Of a stretch of DNA of 64,000 bases, positions 47,005 through 59,059 are shown piece after piece. The number at the start of each line of letters is the position of its first letter. The first letter of the stretch is position 1. Location of the stretch: the NCBI RefSeq assembly GCF_024586455.1, contig NC_065921.1:87294061-87358060 (forward strand). Direction: 5' to 3'. The notes below the pieces were generated by a model, which was given only the letters and a program-made list of their open reading frames with translations, had not been told where the DNA came from and did not search any database. The position numbers were made by a program, and so were the translations under genes. The DNA is from Bactrocera neohumeralis (Eukaryota > Arthropoda > Insecta > Diptera > Tephritidae).

Positions 47005-47835
47005 TTAAAGTGGCTCCGAAAGTAACAAGTTCACGAAGTAACATAGCACCGCCAGGATAATGTTAAAGTCAATTTCCGGAACAGCCTTCAATATGCGTAG
47101 CGATTCTCGTTTAATGCCTTGACTCAAACGGTTCCCCCGAAACGGTCGTTTGAGTTTGCTGAATAGAAAAAAGTCACACGGAGCTAAATCAAGCGAAAAC
47201 AGTGGTTGTGGCACGATATTAGTTGAAAATTTGGCAAAAAACTCACGAAGAATCAGTGCAGTAGCGACGGTCGAAGAAAACTCTCAACATAACCTTGATT
47301 TTTGAACTGCTTTGAAGTGTTTTTTTTTCGGTTTCGGCTCACCTTTGCCACGATATTTGGCCGATTGATCTTCTGTTTCCGTGTCGTAAGCATAGATCCA
47401 AGACTCATCGCTAGTAATAATACGTTTCATGACATCCTGGTAGTCGGAAAGCATTGTTTCACAGACGTTAAAGCGAAATTGTCTTTTGAAAAAATTGAGT
47501 GATTTTGAAACCAATCGTGCTTTCACTTTTCTTAGGCCCAAATGATCTTTCAAAATGGTTTTCAATGATTCTTCCAATATTCCAATGAAGGCAGCAAGGT
47601 CTCTGACTGCTAATCGTCGATTATCAAGCACCAATTGCTTATTTTTTGATTTCTGTTCTGGAATTGGTTCGTCGTCAACGCGTTCTCGACCCTCTTTGAA
47701 TAATTTGTACCAATCAAAAAGACTAGCTTTGTTGAATAATTTCACTCATCGTAAAAAGACAAGCGTATACTAAACACTAATGATTATTTTGATGACAATT
47801 GCCACAAATGTCACTGACAGTCATACCAACCTAGA
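47005..47835 (-). mobile_element. Decayed mariner of a second lineage, internally deleted
   Basis: On the minus strand the transposase shows LFNKASLFDWYKLFKEGRE, VDDEPIPEQ, KTILKDHLGLRKVKARLV, the first-aspartate block ITSDESWIYAYD, and further on FSLDLAPCDFFLFSKLKRP with the third acidic residue. The segment that should carry the second aspartate (HxDNAPxH) is missing between about 47290 and 47240, and stops interrupt the frame. It is a different lineage from the 20 kb copy, judged by the N-terminal residues. It is not active. Confidence 0.88.
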
Positions 47836-47839
47836 AAAA

Positions 47840-49640
47840 AAATTCGATGAATGGTTTTTCACGCGAAATTTAAATTAAAAAGTCTTACTATTTTCTGCCC
47901 ACAGTAGTATATCTTTTTGCCTTTCCCTCTTTGCTCTTTTTAGCAATTTTCACCCCCAATAAATCACGTTCCTGGCATTCAAGCACTGAACTTGTTAAAA
48001 GCCGACAATTTTCTCACTTCCAACCTGCGGTATGTCTGTATGTACGATGCGCAGGCGCAACTGCGCAAAATATGCCGTCAAAGGCGATTAACTTTAATCG
48101 CTGTTATTTAAATCAATGTCCATTTTAGTGGATTTATTTGGTGTTTCACGTACGCTGTGTAGGCTGCGCATGCGCATGCAGTGCTGTTGTTGCAGGCGAG
48201 CGCTTAGCCCTTACCAATCATTTTGGCGCAGAATCAGCACACAATTTATGAGCCGTGCATAATTATTGCACACGAAAGTGAGCGCGCATACATACATATG
48301 TGCATATTAACAAACCGATTTCTTGTATGTATTTCTTGCATGCGGCATGTGGCGGCTGGTGTGAGAATATTGCATTGTGAATGTTGCAATGCTCACACAA
48401 AATAAGAAGACACCTATAATTGCATACTTTTGCCGGCTCAAGCGCATATTTAGCTGCAAGTGTGATCTTCGCACGCGCATCAACAGCCAATTATGTACAC
48501 TTTTGCGCATGTGCACAGTTCGCCTTGTGTTTCACCCCGTTTTACTTTTGCGGTGTGCCAGGCAAGGTAGGCGCAGTGTTCACAGCAAGTGAGACTCTTT
48601 TATTTGGCGCAAAAAATTGAGCGTTGAGTTGGTAATAATCACTTCTTCGCGCTTCAGCTAAAACAAGCAGCGCCTGATCGGTTACGTTCGGATATGCGAT
48701 TGCGAAAGCGCTTGTGTGCCTTTAGGACATTTGCGTAAAGGAAGCGGCAGTCTGTAAACTGCAGGCGTTTTTCGCGAACTTCACACATACACACGCAAGT
48801 TGTGGTCTCGCTTAGAGGTGTGTGTTGTGGTTATTTTAAGTTTCAGCCGCTTCTAACTAACCGGGACTTGTCGGCCTGCCCGCTGTGCCAGTGCTAATCA
48901 CGCGCCAATGCGGTGCGACGACATCCTCCGACTGTTTGTCTTATATATGGCTGTATATGCGCTTGTACATTTCTCTCTGCGCGTTTTTGGCCAGAAGACC
49001 TATATTTTGGCGCAGTCATACACCGGAGTATACAAGTATATAGTATGTATCGGTGATTGCTTGCTTCGTTAACTGCTGCGGCCTTGTTGTACAACTCGTA
49101 CATTCGGCATATTGGTGCGGGGTCGTTGTTTTGCCGTTGCGGTTAATAACAAGTTCCCCTTATTTCTCATTCATTGCTTTATGAGCAATTCGCTAGGACA
49201 ATGGTTTCATCTTTACCTTCGATACATGATTTGTTATGTTGATATTAATATGCCGAACAAATTGACAATTTATGGAATCGCTGTTGGCGCATATTAAAGG
49301 AAGAGCCTACGAGTTGGCAGTTGCCCGAAGGGTCTACGAACGAATGTCATATTAACTGCGAAATGTGGAAACGTATATACAAGTACATATATGTAATTGG
49401 GGTATGGACTCAAAGCAACAAGTTCTTCTCGCAAATTTTTTCAGAACTTGAAGTTTGTGAATCCACGAGGCGACAGAAAAGTAGGCATGAAATAAAATTA
49501 TATCCACAATTCTTCCAAAGGTTTTCTCCTACATAAACTGGTTTGAGCTGTTACTAACATACCTCTAGATGATCCATTTGCCATATGTATGGTAAGTTCC
49601 ATCCTGAACGAAGCAAGGTTTCTAATGCGCATTAGTTTTC
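47840..49640. other. Intergenic DNA without recognised gene
   Basis: A GC-richer stretch at 47.98-49.13 kb with several short open frames on both strands. None carries a known motif or family pattern. Confidence 0.35.
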
Positions 49641-49699
49641 AGTAAGCAACGGTAAACTTTTTGGTATTATTCTTTCATGAAAAAGCTCGCAGGCGGCAT

Positions 49700-50058
49700 T
49701 AAATTTGGAAGTACCATAATTTGTCAGATAAAATAAGGGATCAAACCACAAATTTGATGAGAATTTCCGAACTGACGGTGCGCCATCTCATGCTTCACGT
49801 CTAAACATGAACACATTGCTCGTAAAGTTTGGCGATTCGTTAATGTCGAGAAATGGCTCAGTCAAATTGCTGGCAGGATCATGCAATTTAACGCCTCTAG
49901 ATTATATGCTCTGGGGGTATGTTAAAACAAAGGTTTACGCTGATCAACCAGCAACGGTCGAGGAGCTCGAATACAACATTCAGCGCACTATAACCGAAAC
50001 TCTAGCCGAAATATTGCAACGAGTCGAAAATTGCCGTAAATGGGTGGAGGTATGTTAA
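49700..50058 (+). mobile_element. Tc1/mariner-superfamily-like transposase C-terminal fragment
   Basis: The + strand reads DGAPSHASRLNMNTLLVKFG (second-acidic block), then SCNLTPLDYMLWGYVKTKVY and ADQPATVEELEYNIQRTI, then VENCRKWVEVC and stop. This is the C-terminal pattern of a widespread insect transposase-like family. The upstream half is absent. Superfamily placement rests on the spacing of the DGA..H and PLDY blocks. Confidence 0.75.
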
Positions 50059-50074
50059 CGGAGCCATGGTGGCC

Positions 50075-50400
50075 ATTTGGCCGATGAAATCCAACGCAGA
50101 ACCACTCTTGTCAACAGGTGCTACTTTGGGCTGGGTAGGCTATTGAAAAGTTAAGTCCTCTATCGACGAACAAAGACCAAACTCTACAAGTCCCTACTCC
50201 TTTGCTCGTTGTCCACAGCGAACATTGCATTCGATGGAACGATGACCTGTATGAGATATCCGACGACATTGACATAGTTCAGCGAATTAAGAGATAGCGG
50301 CTGCGCTGGCTAGGTCATGTCGTACGTATAAACGAAAACACTCCAGCTCTGAAAGTATTCGACGCAGTAAACGCCGGGTGAAGCAGAGAAAGAGGAAGTC
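50075..50400 (+). mobile_element. RTE-like non-LTR fragment, post-RT region
   Basis: The + strand shows EIQRRTTLVNRCYFGLGRLL, RRTKTKLYKSL and, after breaks, a FDGTMTCMRY-like region parallel to the copy at 27.1-27.4 kb. It starts immediately after the transposase fragment. Several stops. Confidence 0.75.
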
Positions 50401-50499
50401 AAAAAAACGACGTAAGACGATTGAGGTACTGCGATGAATCTCACTTGGACAGAAATCTGTCCTTTATGTTACCTATAAACTGCATCATCAGATCTTCAT

Positions 50500-50720
50500 C
50501 TATCGGCTAAAGGTTTTAAGCTTACCACACATTTATTAAGGCTGTTAATATCAACCCCAGCAACGTCGCTAGACTCGGCAAAGGTGTGTTTACCGAGTTA
50601 TTTCCCACTCAGCGTAGCAAAAGCTGGACAATAGAGACAATAGAGAAGGAAGTCACAAGATGATGCCATTTCGGCTTCTTCCGACAGTACTTTCCGGTCT
50701 GCGGTATCAAAGACATCCTG
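50500..50720 (-). mobile_element. LINE RNase H tail, small fragment
   Basis: The minus strand gives HCPAFATLSG then LGKHTFAESSDVAGVDINSL. This lines up with HCPARARMILKHLGSLTFGQ in the larger minus-strand LINE piece at 55.2-56.2 kb. Confidence 0.5.
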
Positions 50721-52799
50721 AACTGATCCTTGCATTGTTTTTTTCACAGTTCTGGATTCTGTTAAGAACTATAATATATATTGTCATACTGGTAGCCGCT
50801 AGAACGCAAAAATCTATATATTTTACATAGAATTCGTCTTTCAAGGTTCGCCATGGCGTCACCATTGGTCAAATGTTAGCTGCTTGAGAGATAAAAAAAT
50901 CTTATCATTGCAGAAAATCTTAATTAAATAAGAGAAATACTTAAGTAGCGCACGCCATTACTGGGTTTGCTGATTTCGATCGAATAAATGAGGTTATGCA
51001 ATAACAAAAACTTAAAAGTTGCATGCAACAACAAAAAAAAAACAATGCCATTCTGGGAAGTTAAAACCGATGAATAACGAAAAATTGTAATTGCACCTTC
51101 ACATTTAAACGAAGGTAATTGCACCAACAACTAATGCTTCTGTCAGTGTGGCGTCAACGATGCAAACTGCTACTTACGTCCGATTTCTGCTGCTATAACA
51201 ATAACAACAACCACAACACTACTTATATCCATGCCAGGTCCAACTAAGTGCCACCAAGGGCCAATGCGTAAGTGGCGAGTGTGCGTGTCCCTCCGTCTGC
51301 CTGCCTTCGTGACCAACTGATTGCTCTGAGTGAAATCAAAAAATTATCGTTCACGCCCACACAACCTGCATTGACATAAGCAGCAACGCGCAGCGTGAAC
51401 GGTAGTGACTGTCTTGCGTGAAATTGTTGTTGCTCTGCCGTTAATGTGTTTGGCAACATGAAAACAGCATTGTGTGTGCACATATGAGTGCGTGTGTGTG
51501 TGGAGAGGGGGGGTGTTTGCAATGGGCGAGTTGGACAAGGGGAAGGTGTGACGTTATCTGAGAAATATCGCACGTAAATCGCAATCGAACGCACCGAAGC
51601 AAATGCAGGTGTCTAAGCAAATAAAATAAAATATATGCCCCCATGTATTTTATACTCACATACATACATATATGTACATATATATATATTTGTTGTATAT
51701 AATAAGCATATGTGTACAGTTTCTTGTTTTTCGTTTGCTCAAAGCGGCGCATAAAATAAATGGTGGGCGGCCTGTGTGCAGACACCGCAACATCAGCAAA
51801 TATTGACGCGCCAGCAACAGCAACACGTACACAAACACAACTGTTCATTACCACTGCCAGTGTCAATGCGACCAATATTTATCAACAACAGCATCAGCGG
51901 CAACAGCAGCGGTGGAGTGACTACGGCTTTGGTGCCAACACCGTTAAAAACCAAGAATGTAATTTTAAAAAGCGTTGAGCTCCATTGCTTCAGCTAAGAA
52001 CTGTCTATCCTTCGAACTGCTTGTCTGCAAGTTCTTCTGCTTGCTTATATTTTCTCAAAATTAGTTGAATATTCCTTTGGTACACACTTATTGTTGTTGC
52101 TGATTGTCTGCTGACTGCTTTTCGAAAACTGTCTACAGCGCGCTTTCGAAATGCCTGCCTTTTGTTTTTGACTTAATCTGTTGTGCACACGCACGACTCG
52201 GCTGCTACCACTTGGTACGCAGGCTTCACTTGAGTGCGTAGTTGTTGTTGTTTTCTTCAGCTAAAACTTTGGTTATTTGCCACTGCGTCTCAATGGCTGT
52301 TCCTCAATTGAACGGTGGCTAATTCAACCCCTTGGTGCAGATTCTTTCGGTCTTCGCTGATTGCATTCCAAATTTATGGCGCGTTCGCCTCGCTTGAAGG
52401 CCTCAGGGGGGAGTTAGCTCGCTGCGAAGGACATTCATAGTGCGGGTTACGCAGGAGCTGGTGGTTCGTAGCCGCTGGGTGATTTATAAATATTCCAAAT
52501 GATTTCACCAGTGTGTAGTTTGCAGCCAGACAGTCTACATACGTTTGGCGTGGCTGCGCTTACGGGTATGTGGCACATGCTTTTGACCTTTTGACCTGAT
52601 TTGTAAATTGCTTTTTTATGCAGATACTATTTGTAGACTATTATAGAATGAGACTATTTTTAGCTTTTATACAATTTAAGTGAAGTTAGTAAATATTATT
52701 CCATCGATTTTGAACCGGATTGGTGAATTTAAAGTAGTCATCTTATTATTAGAGTGACGTAATACTGCGCGCGTTTTTTGCTGGACAGAAGCGAGTCAA
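50721..52799. other. Intergenic DNA without recognised gene
   Basis: It contains GT/CA runs near 51465-51505, TATG microsatellite at 51655-51690 and CAACAG-rich stretches near 51800-51915. Short open frames on both strands lack family features. Confidence 0.35.
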
Positions 52800-53428
52800 T
52801 GCTAGGACCTCAAAGCGTACGCAAGTCTAAAACACTGGATACGTGTCTTCCGTCTATCACAACATCATCGATCTGGTTGGTGGCTTTTCGATTCGAAGAC
52901 AGCCAGGTAGCTTGATGAATTTTCCTATGCTGAAATCTTGTACTACAGATTACCACATTTCGATCCCCGGAGAAGTCGATCAGTCTGTACCCATTTGCGA
53001 ATGTTTCGTCATGAAGGCTGTATTTCCCGATAGTTGCGCCAAAGATACCCTCTTTGTCCACCTTGCCGTTAAAGTCGCCAAGTGCTCATAAAAGACATCT
53101 TTGGTCACATCCTCCTTCTCTTCAGTCGGGGCGTGGGCTCAAATTAGCGATAGTTGAAGAATTTCGCTTTGTTGCGGATTGTGGCAAGACGTTCTTTGAC
53201 CGGGGTGAATGCGAGGTGAATGCCAGGACTCGACGACGTAGTCTCTTTCCCACCACGAAGCCCACACCAAATTTGCGCTCCTTTATATGGTCACTGTAGT
53301 AAATACCACAGGATCCTACTCGTCTCAGTCCCTTTCCCGTCCATCGCACTTCTTGGACGGCGGTGATATCAGCCTTTACTTTGACAAGGACATTAACCAA
53401 CTGGATAGCGGCTCTGTCCCAATTATGG
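52800..53428 (-). mobile_element. RTE-like non-LTR retrotransposon, AP-endonuclease fragment
   Basis: The minus strand shows VKADITAVQEVRWTGKGLRR, CGIYYSDHIKERKFGVGFVV, a break, then EGIFGATIGKYSLHDETFAN, VVICSTRFQHRKIHQATWLS and NQIDDVVIDGRHVSSVLDLR. This is the endonuclease domain that begins insect endonuclease-RT elements, with the Q-E-R-W and ICSTRF/IDHV-type blocks. A stop splits it and the RT domain is absent. Confidence 0.86.
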
Positions 53429-55199
53429 GACCGGACATTTCATCAAAAGGTAGTTCTGAGGCTGTTTTATTCTTTTCATCGGTTTTTTTTTACGTGGCGG
53501 GTTCCCAACCCAGCGGACAAGCCTGGGGAGGGATGCTTCGCTTTCTCTTCTTAGCTCGCCTTTAAACCAATATTTTTTGCCTACCCAGAGTTTATTTAGT
53601 CTAAGACCAGAAGTCGTGAGCTGCTTGAGCCATATACATATAAAATAATTGTTTCTGGCTACTTCCAAGTGAAAGGCGCTCAGAGAACCTTCCTCACTTT
53701 CGTGAACTTCAACACATGGTTTTATCCTCCCAAAGAGATTACCGTTAGAATTTTGAAGCTAAGACCTGACTAACTTAATTTTTCGGTAAAGTTCTCTACT
53801 AAAAGCTTAATTTATGCGCTAATATAAAACAAATGAGTCGGCGTAAAAGGACTATCAATATTTCCCTCTCTTAAGCATTTAATTTACTAATTACTATACT
53901 CAACTAAACAATGGGGTCAACGCTCAAGGACACACATATACACATAAAGTAAGCTCAACAGACCAACTTGGAGCATTTCGCTAAAGAGCGCACAATTTGT
54001 ATGGATTAGTCGGCAAGTTAATGGGTGGATGAGATAAGATTATACAATTTACGCGCAGCTGATCCCACAAAAGGTTGTATACGTCCATGTAGTGCGGTCT
54101 ATGTGATAAGCGCTCACTCACGCTAGAATGTGGTTTGGGGCTTGGGTTGATGCAAATTGCAAAGTGTCGCTTGTTAAATCACGTGAACTGGTGTAAATCG
54201 TCTGTGGCGGTATGAGATTGGATACAGCAGTCAACTCTACACACAACAACAAACAAATAAATGTGGCATACAACGGCATATATTGCTGGGCGACACAACT
54301 GGCAGCAAAATGAAACCTGCGACCATTGTGCTTCCAAAAGGCTTGCATACACATATTATATGCAAACACGGATTTATACATACTCAGATTCACTGAGCGG
54401 GTTTGACATCACAGCAGCATGTGATATGTTGGTCCGCAGTTGTTGGAGTCCTGTTATGTCGTAATTTGCTGCACTCAATGACCGGGACATTATGTGTTGC
54501 TATACATTTCAAAGGACAAATGACAATGTTTGTATGTGTGTGAGGCATACATATATGAACAACAGTGCGCTCTGCTTCCATACCCTTGCTTGTATTAAAT
54601 CGTGCTCTTTTTTGCTGACAAATGCTGACAATGTGAATCATTGATTGGTGTAAAGGTTGACTGGTTTTTTGGGGCGGCGTGGTGTCTGTGACTGACTTTG
54701 AGCTATTTACTTGCCACACACGCGTTCAGCTGGCATTGCTGTCGCTACTGACAGATTTAATTGTTTGTAAATTAACTGCAACGATTGAGTGCGTTAAAGG
54801 CTTGAAGTGACGGAGGGAGAGTGCAGTTGTTAGTCGGATTGTGGGTGTGGATGAAAAGTGTTTGGCGTTCATTTGAAATGTTTGTTAGACTGTGATTTGC
54901 ATTTAAATTAGACATTAACAATCGGCGGCGCGTGTGTGTAGTAGTTTGACAGCCTCATTCAGCTGGTTGATTGCACAAAGGGTCAACTGGTGCATTGAAG
55001 GGTCACATGGACCATGATGGTGTGTGCTTTAGCTGATAAGAATAGTACTTTTGTTGGTTGGTTTGTGTGCTTGGCTGGTTGAATTGGTCGACGAATAGTT
55101 TGGAATTAGTTTACTCTGCAAGTGAGTGGCTCCAAAATCAATTTATTTGATGAAAGTTTATATTGAGTTAAGCGTTTTTATTTTTAATGATGCCAGATG
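53429..55199. other. Intergenic DNA without recognised gene
   Basis: Mixed composition. One exact TCACGTGA at 54179-54186. No coding family recognised. Confidence 0.35.
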
Positions 55200-56170
55200 G
55201 GATACTTTCTCGCTTTGAGCCTATCATAAATTTGTTGAAACCGTTAATGCTTCGGCTATACCTTCTGGTTGGCCAAAGGTAAGGCTACCGAGATGTTTCA
55301 GTATCATTCTTGCACGGGCTGGACAATGGAGAAGAAAGCGCCTGGTTATTTTGACTTCACTCTCGTTCATACCATATTGAGAACTAGCGTATACCAAGAT
55401 CCTTAGCCTAAAGAATGGATGGACAGTGTCCAGTAAGAGCTCTTACAATTGCGGCAAGATGAACTTTGCTCAAGGCAAGTAATTCAGTAGATCTCCAGCG
55501 TTTTGGGCCAAAAAGACCTTATAAACGCACAGGAGTTGATCGTCCACCAGTGCATGCTAAGCGCAAGCGACGATTCCGCTGTGGCCAGGCATCGAAACGA
55601 GTTAGCTGATATTTCTCCTCCCTCCCTCCTAGACTAACTTTCGCCTAGCCTCAAGCTAAGATTGACGGGGAGTCTTGTACAGAAAACTTTCCCTTAAACC
55701 TTCCTTCCTATCTTCGATCCATCCATGAAAAAGCTTACCACACCTCCTTACCAGCGACTTTTACCCATCCACATATTCCTCGTCGGTATGTGAGCAGGGA
55801 AAAGCCGTCATGAGTGGCCTCTCCGTCGCAGTGTTCCTGGCTTGCAGGAATGCAGTTGAAGGAGTAGCGAGTTTCGACGTGTCTTTTTTCGGACACTTCT
55901 TACATATATCCAGCTTCTGAGCCTTAAAGCACACTTCGCACCCATGCACCTGCCGGCAATGTGCAACGGTGCTATGTTTAGAATGGCATTAAGTGCTAAT
56001 GTTGGTGTAGTCTGTAACCCATACGAAATGCCGATGACAGCCGCTTTTTGGACACGTTCAAGTCTTTTAGCAATTGTAGTTTTGTTGAATACCCTCCAAC
56101 AGACGAAGACAGCATAGAACTTTATTGACTTTACTATGGTTTACTATGGCAGAATAATGTGCGGAGACTT
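55200..56170 (-). mobile_element. Jockey-like LINE fragment: end of RT, then RNase H tail
   Basis: Reading down the minus strand from 56150 one meets RVFNKTTIAKRLERVQKAAV, ISYGLQTTPTLALNAILNIA and PLHIAGR (the end of reverse transcriptase in Jockey-type LINEs). A broken region follows, and near 55390-55200 SEVKITRRFLLHCPARARM and LKHLGSLTFGQPE (RNase H tail). Stops and frameshifts are frequent. Confidence 0.75.
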
Positions 56171-56179
56171 TCCTATAGT

Positions 56180-58369
56180 CGATAATTTAATATTTAGGTA
56201 TAATCTATGAAGAAGACTAGAATCGCTGCAGCAGTACCAGACAGAGATCGCGTGTAACTCGAAAAATATTTAATTATTTTCTTTAAAAATTACACTTTTT
56301 AATCCTAAAAGATGTATAAATATACCGTTACAGTTTTATTGCAATTGGTTTTTTGAATTCTCAAAAATCGTCCTTTTTAGGCAGTTACTTTACGGCTGCT
56401 TTTTAATGGGCCATAAAAAGTTGGGTTACACATTTTTTTCTTCTGTATACGTATGTATCTATTTGTATATATGTAGTTGGAATAAGAATTTTAAAAGAAG
56501 CCTTTGAGCACACATATTTTGCTGGTAGAAACTGCTGACATTAGGACTATGTCACAAACAATCAGATATAAGATAGAAACTTTCAGGGTTGCATGCGATG
56601 GCAGTTGTTATTTACAAAACAAATTCAAACCGTTATCCATTACTTCATCAGTCTCTCTCGGAAGAATTATGACAAAATTATGAAGGATATATCATTGTAA
56701 TCTCCCTTAGCTATTTGCTTTAGCTTTTATTTTCCTTGTTTTTAACAGTCACGTGTCACATAAAGTTTCCCGCGGGCAACTTGTCAATGTTAACGCTTCT
56801 AATCCTGCCAGCAGCAAGCATACACACACTTACTTTCGTAGATATGAACTTTCGGAATTCTTATCATGCGTGAAGCATACAATTTGTCTTGAGTAAATAC
56901 AAACCTACAAGTTAACTATATAAAAACAGGACGCCAAGAGCTGTAGCAAACACAACACAACAACAAAAAACCACCGACAGGAAGGCGACAGGGGAAAAAA
57001 TAAAAAAGAAGAGCTTGTTAGGTTGATGGTAAGAAAAAGTTAGCTATAAATAACTACACAAAGTAAAGCAGAAGACGAAGTGTAATGGCAGGCAATGAGC
57101 AACAGCGTTTACACGAAGCACAAAACAGATAACGAGTCAAGCAGTTTAGACGCCTGCAAGTATGCAACGGATACAAGTGTGAAGCTGTATGTGTGTTTGT
57201 GTGAAGGCAACTAACTTAATGGTGTGGCATAACAATGACGACGCAACGACTGTGAGACACGAAAAAAATGTAACACATGACGCTGAGCATAAACGAGGAG
57301 GGTGGCGTGTTGCACAGAAATACTCGGCAAATATATTAGAAGCACTGTATGTGCGATGATAAGCAAAAATAGTGCATAAATATTTGTGCAACCACCCACA
57401 CGCCGCGTGCAGCAGCAGCTGACAGCAAGTATTTATAGCAGACTAATACATTAAAGTCCACATATACACACACACACATAAGCGCAATCGCTTTCCTCAC
57501 GTTTCCCTGCTCATGGCGTGCTTGCAGCGTCTTCTTCGTTTTTATTGCCAAACACATTTTAAAGTTCATTGACATTTTTTCAATTCATGCCACACACACA
57601 CCCCACCCACCCACACACAACAAATGCAACCAACTGGCCGCTGTTAAAGCAAGTTGCATGTGGCATGTGCGCGTTGGTGTGCGTTGCACTTTGTATGCAG
57701 CTAGTCAAGCTGAAAGCAAAAATAGAGCTGAGCAAATAAAAGGATGTTGAAATCGCCGTGGCGTTGGCGTCGAAAAGTATGCAACGCCGAGTTGCAAGTC
57801 GCGACAATAAAGTTTATTTGATGTCAACAATGACGCCACAAATGCTGCCGCTGCCAACGTGCAACATGCCACCCACAGCAAGCCACATCAAGCGCCCATT
57901 CGCTTGTTCGGTTTCGGGTGGTATAAGTTGGCTGCTTGCGCTGATCCCTGCTTGTTGTTTGCACTTATGTTGTTGTTGTTGACCGCTCCTTGTGCTCATT
58001 TCGACTCCATCTATTTTGGGTGTGTTTTTGTGTATTTTCTAATGGCTTTTTGTTTTTGTTTCTGCTGCAACTCGAATGCAATTAAATTTGCTGACTTTTT
58101 ATTGTTTAACGACGCTCGATGACACTTGATGATGCATTATACTGGGAGCGAGCATAGCCTTGCCGGGTAATTAGGGTCAATAAAAGCAAGTGTACTCGTA
58201 TTGGGGAAGTTGATAGCGAAATGGTCGCAGTGGTGAACACAAAGCAGGCAAAGGACAATATATTTAATGGCATTATTTGCGAATTGCTGCGACGCTAGTG
58301 TTTGCAGTTTTGAGGTTAGGTAGCATTAAGTGCTTTTTAATACTTTTTAAATAAAAAAAAGAAAAAAGT
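56180..58369. other. Intergenic DNA, GC-richer block at 56.75-58.15 kb
   Basis: No conserved protein. The + strand is A-rich at 56930-57450 and T-rich at 57950-58120. CA runs stand at 57468-57480 and 57588-57620. It could be a regulatory or untranslated region of an unseen gene. Confidence 0.35.
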
Positions 58370-59050
58370 TTATTTTAGCTGCACTGAAGCTTTAATATTG
58401 TTCATTTGTTCGTTTTTTATGGTGGAAAAGGTGTTAAAAGAATCGTTATCTTGATTTTGTTCATTCAGTTTGTATGGCAGCTATATGCTATAGTGGGCCG
58501 ATCTGAACAATTTCTACGCAGATTGTACCACTGCTTTAGAGAATGATCCGTGCCGAATTTCCTGACGATATCTAATTAAATAAAAAAGTTTTTCATACAA
58601 GCACTTGATTTTCATTCAAGCACTTCATTTTGAACGTTCGGTTTTTATGGCAGCTATACGCTATAGTAAACCGATCTGAACAATTCGTTCGGAGATTATA
58701 GTGTTGTCTTAAAAAATTTGCTAACTTCGTGCAGTTATCTCGTCAAATAAAAATGTTTTCCACACAAGCATTTGATTTTGATCGTTCAGTTTGTATGGCA
58801 GCTATAAGTTATAGTGATACGATCTAAGCAATTCGTTTAGAAATTATAGTGTTGCCATAAAAAATAACCCATCCAAAATTTTGTGCAGATATCTCTCCAA
58901 TTAGTAAAGTTTTCCATACAAGCAAATGACTTTGATCGTTGGACTCAGCTGGTCACGTTGATCATTTATATGTATATTTTATAGGGCCTCCGACGTTTTC
59001 TTCTGGGTTTTACAAACTTTGCTAAAAATTTTAACTTTTTCTGGGTTATG
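58370..59050 (-). repeat. Dispersed ~155-base-unit repeat family, copy 5 (inverted, three units)
   Basis: TATGGCAGCTATATGCTATAG-like words stand near 58472, 58646 and 58794. GATTTTGATCGTTCAGTTTG joins the units. The tail TATAGGGCCTCCGACGTTTT stands near 58981, as in copy 2. The other end (CTGCACTGAAGCTTTAATATT near 58380) resembles the complement of the GGGTATTTTAGC...CCGAAG end of copy 3. Confidence 0.8.
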
Positions 59051-59059
59051 ATTTTTAAA

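Noticed and set aside
51441..51875. 144-codon minus-strand frame over CA repeats
   Set aside because: It contains microsatellite translation (His/Thr runs) and no conserved region.
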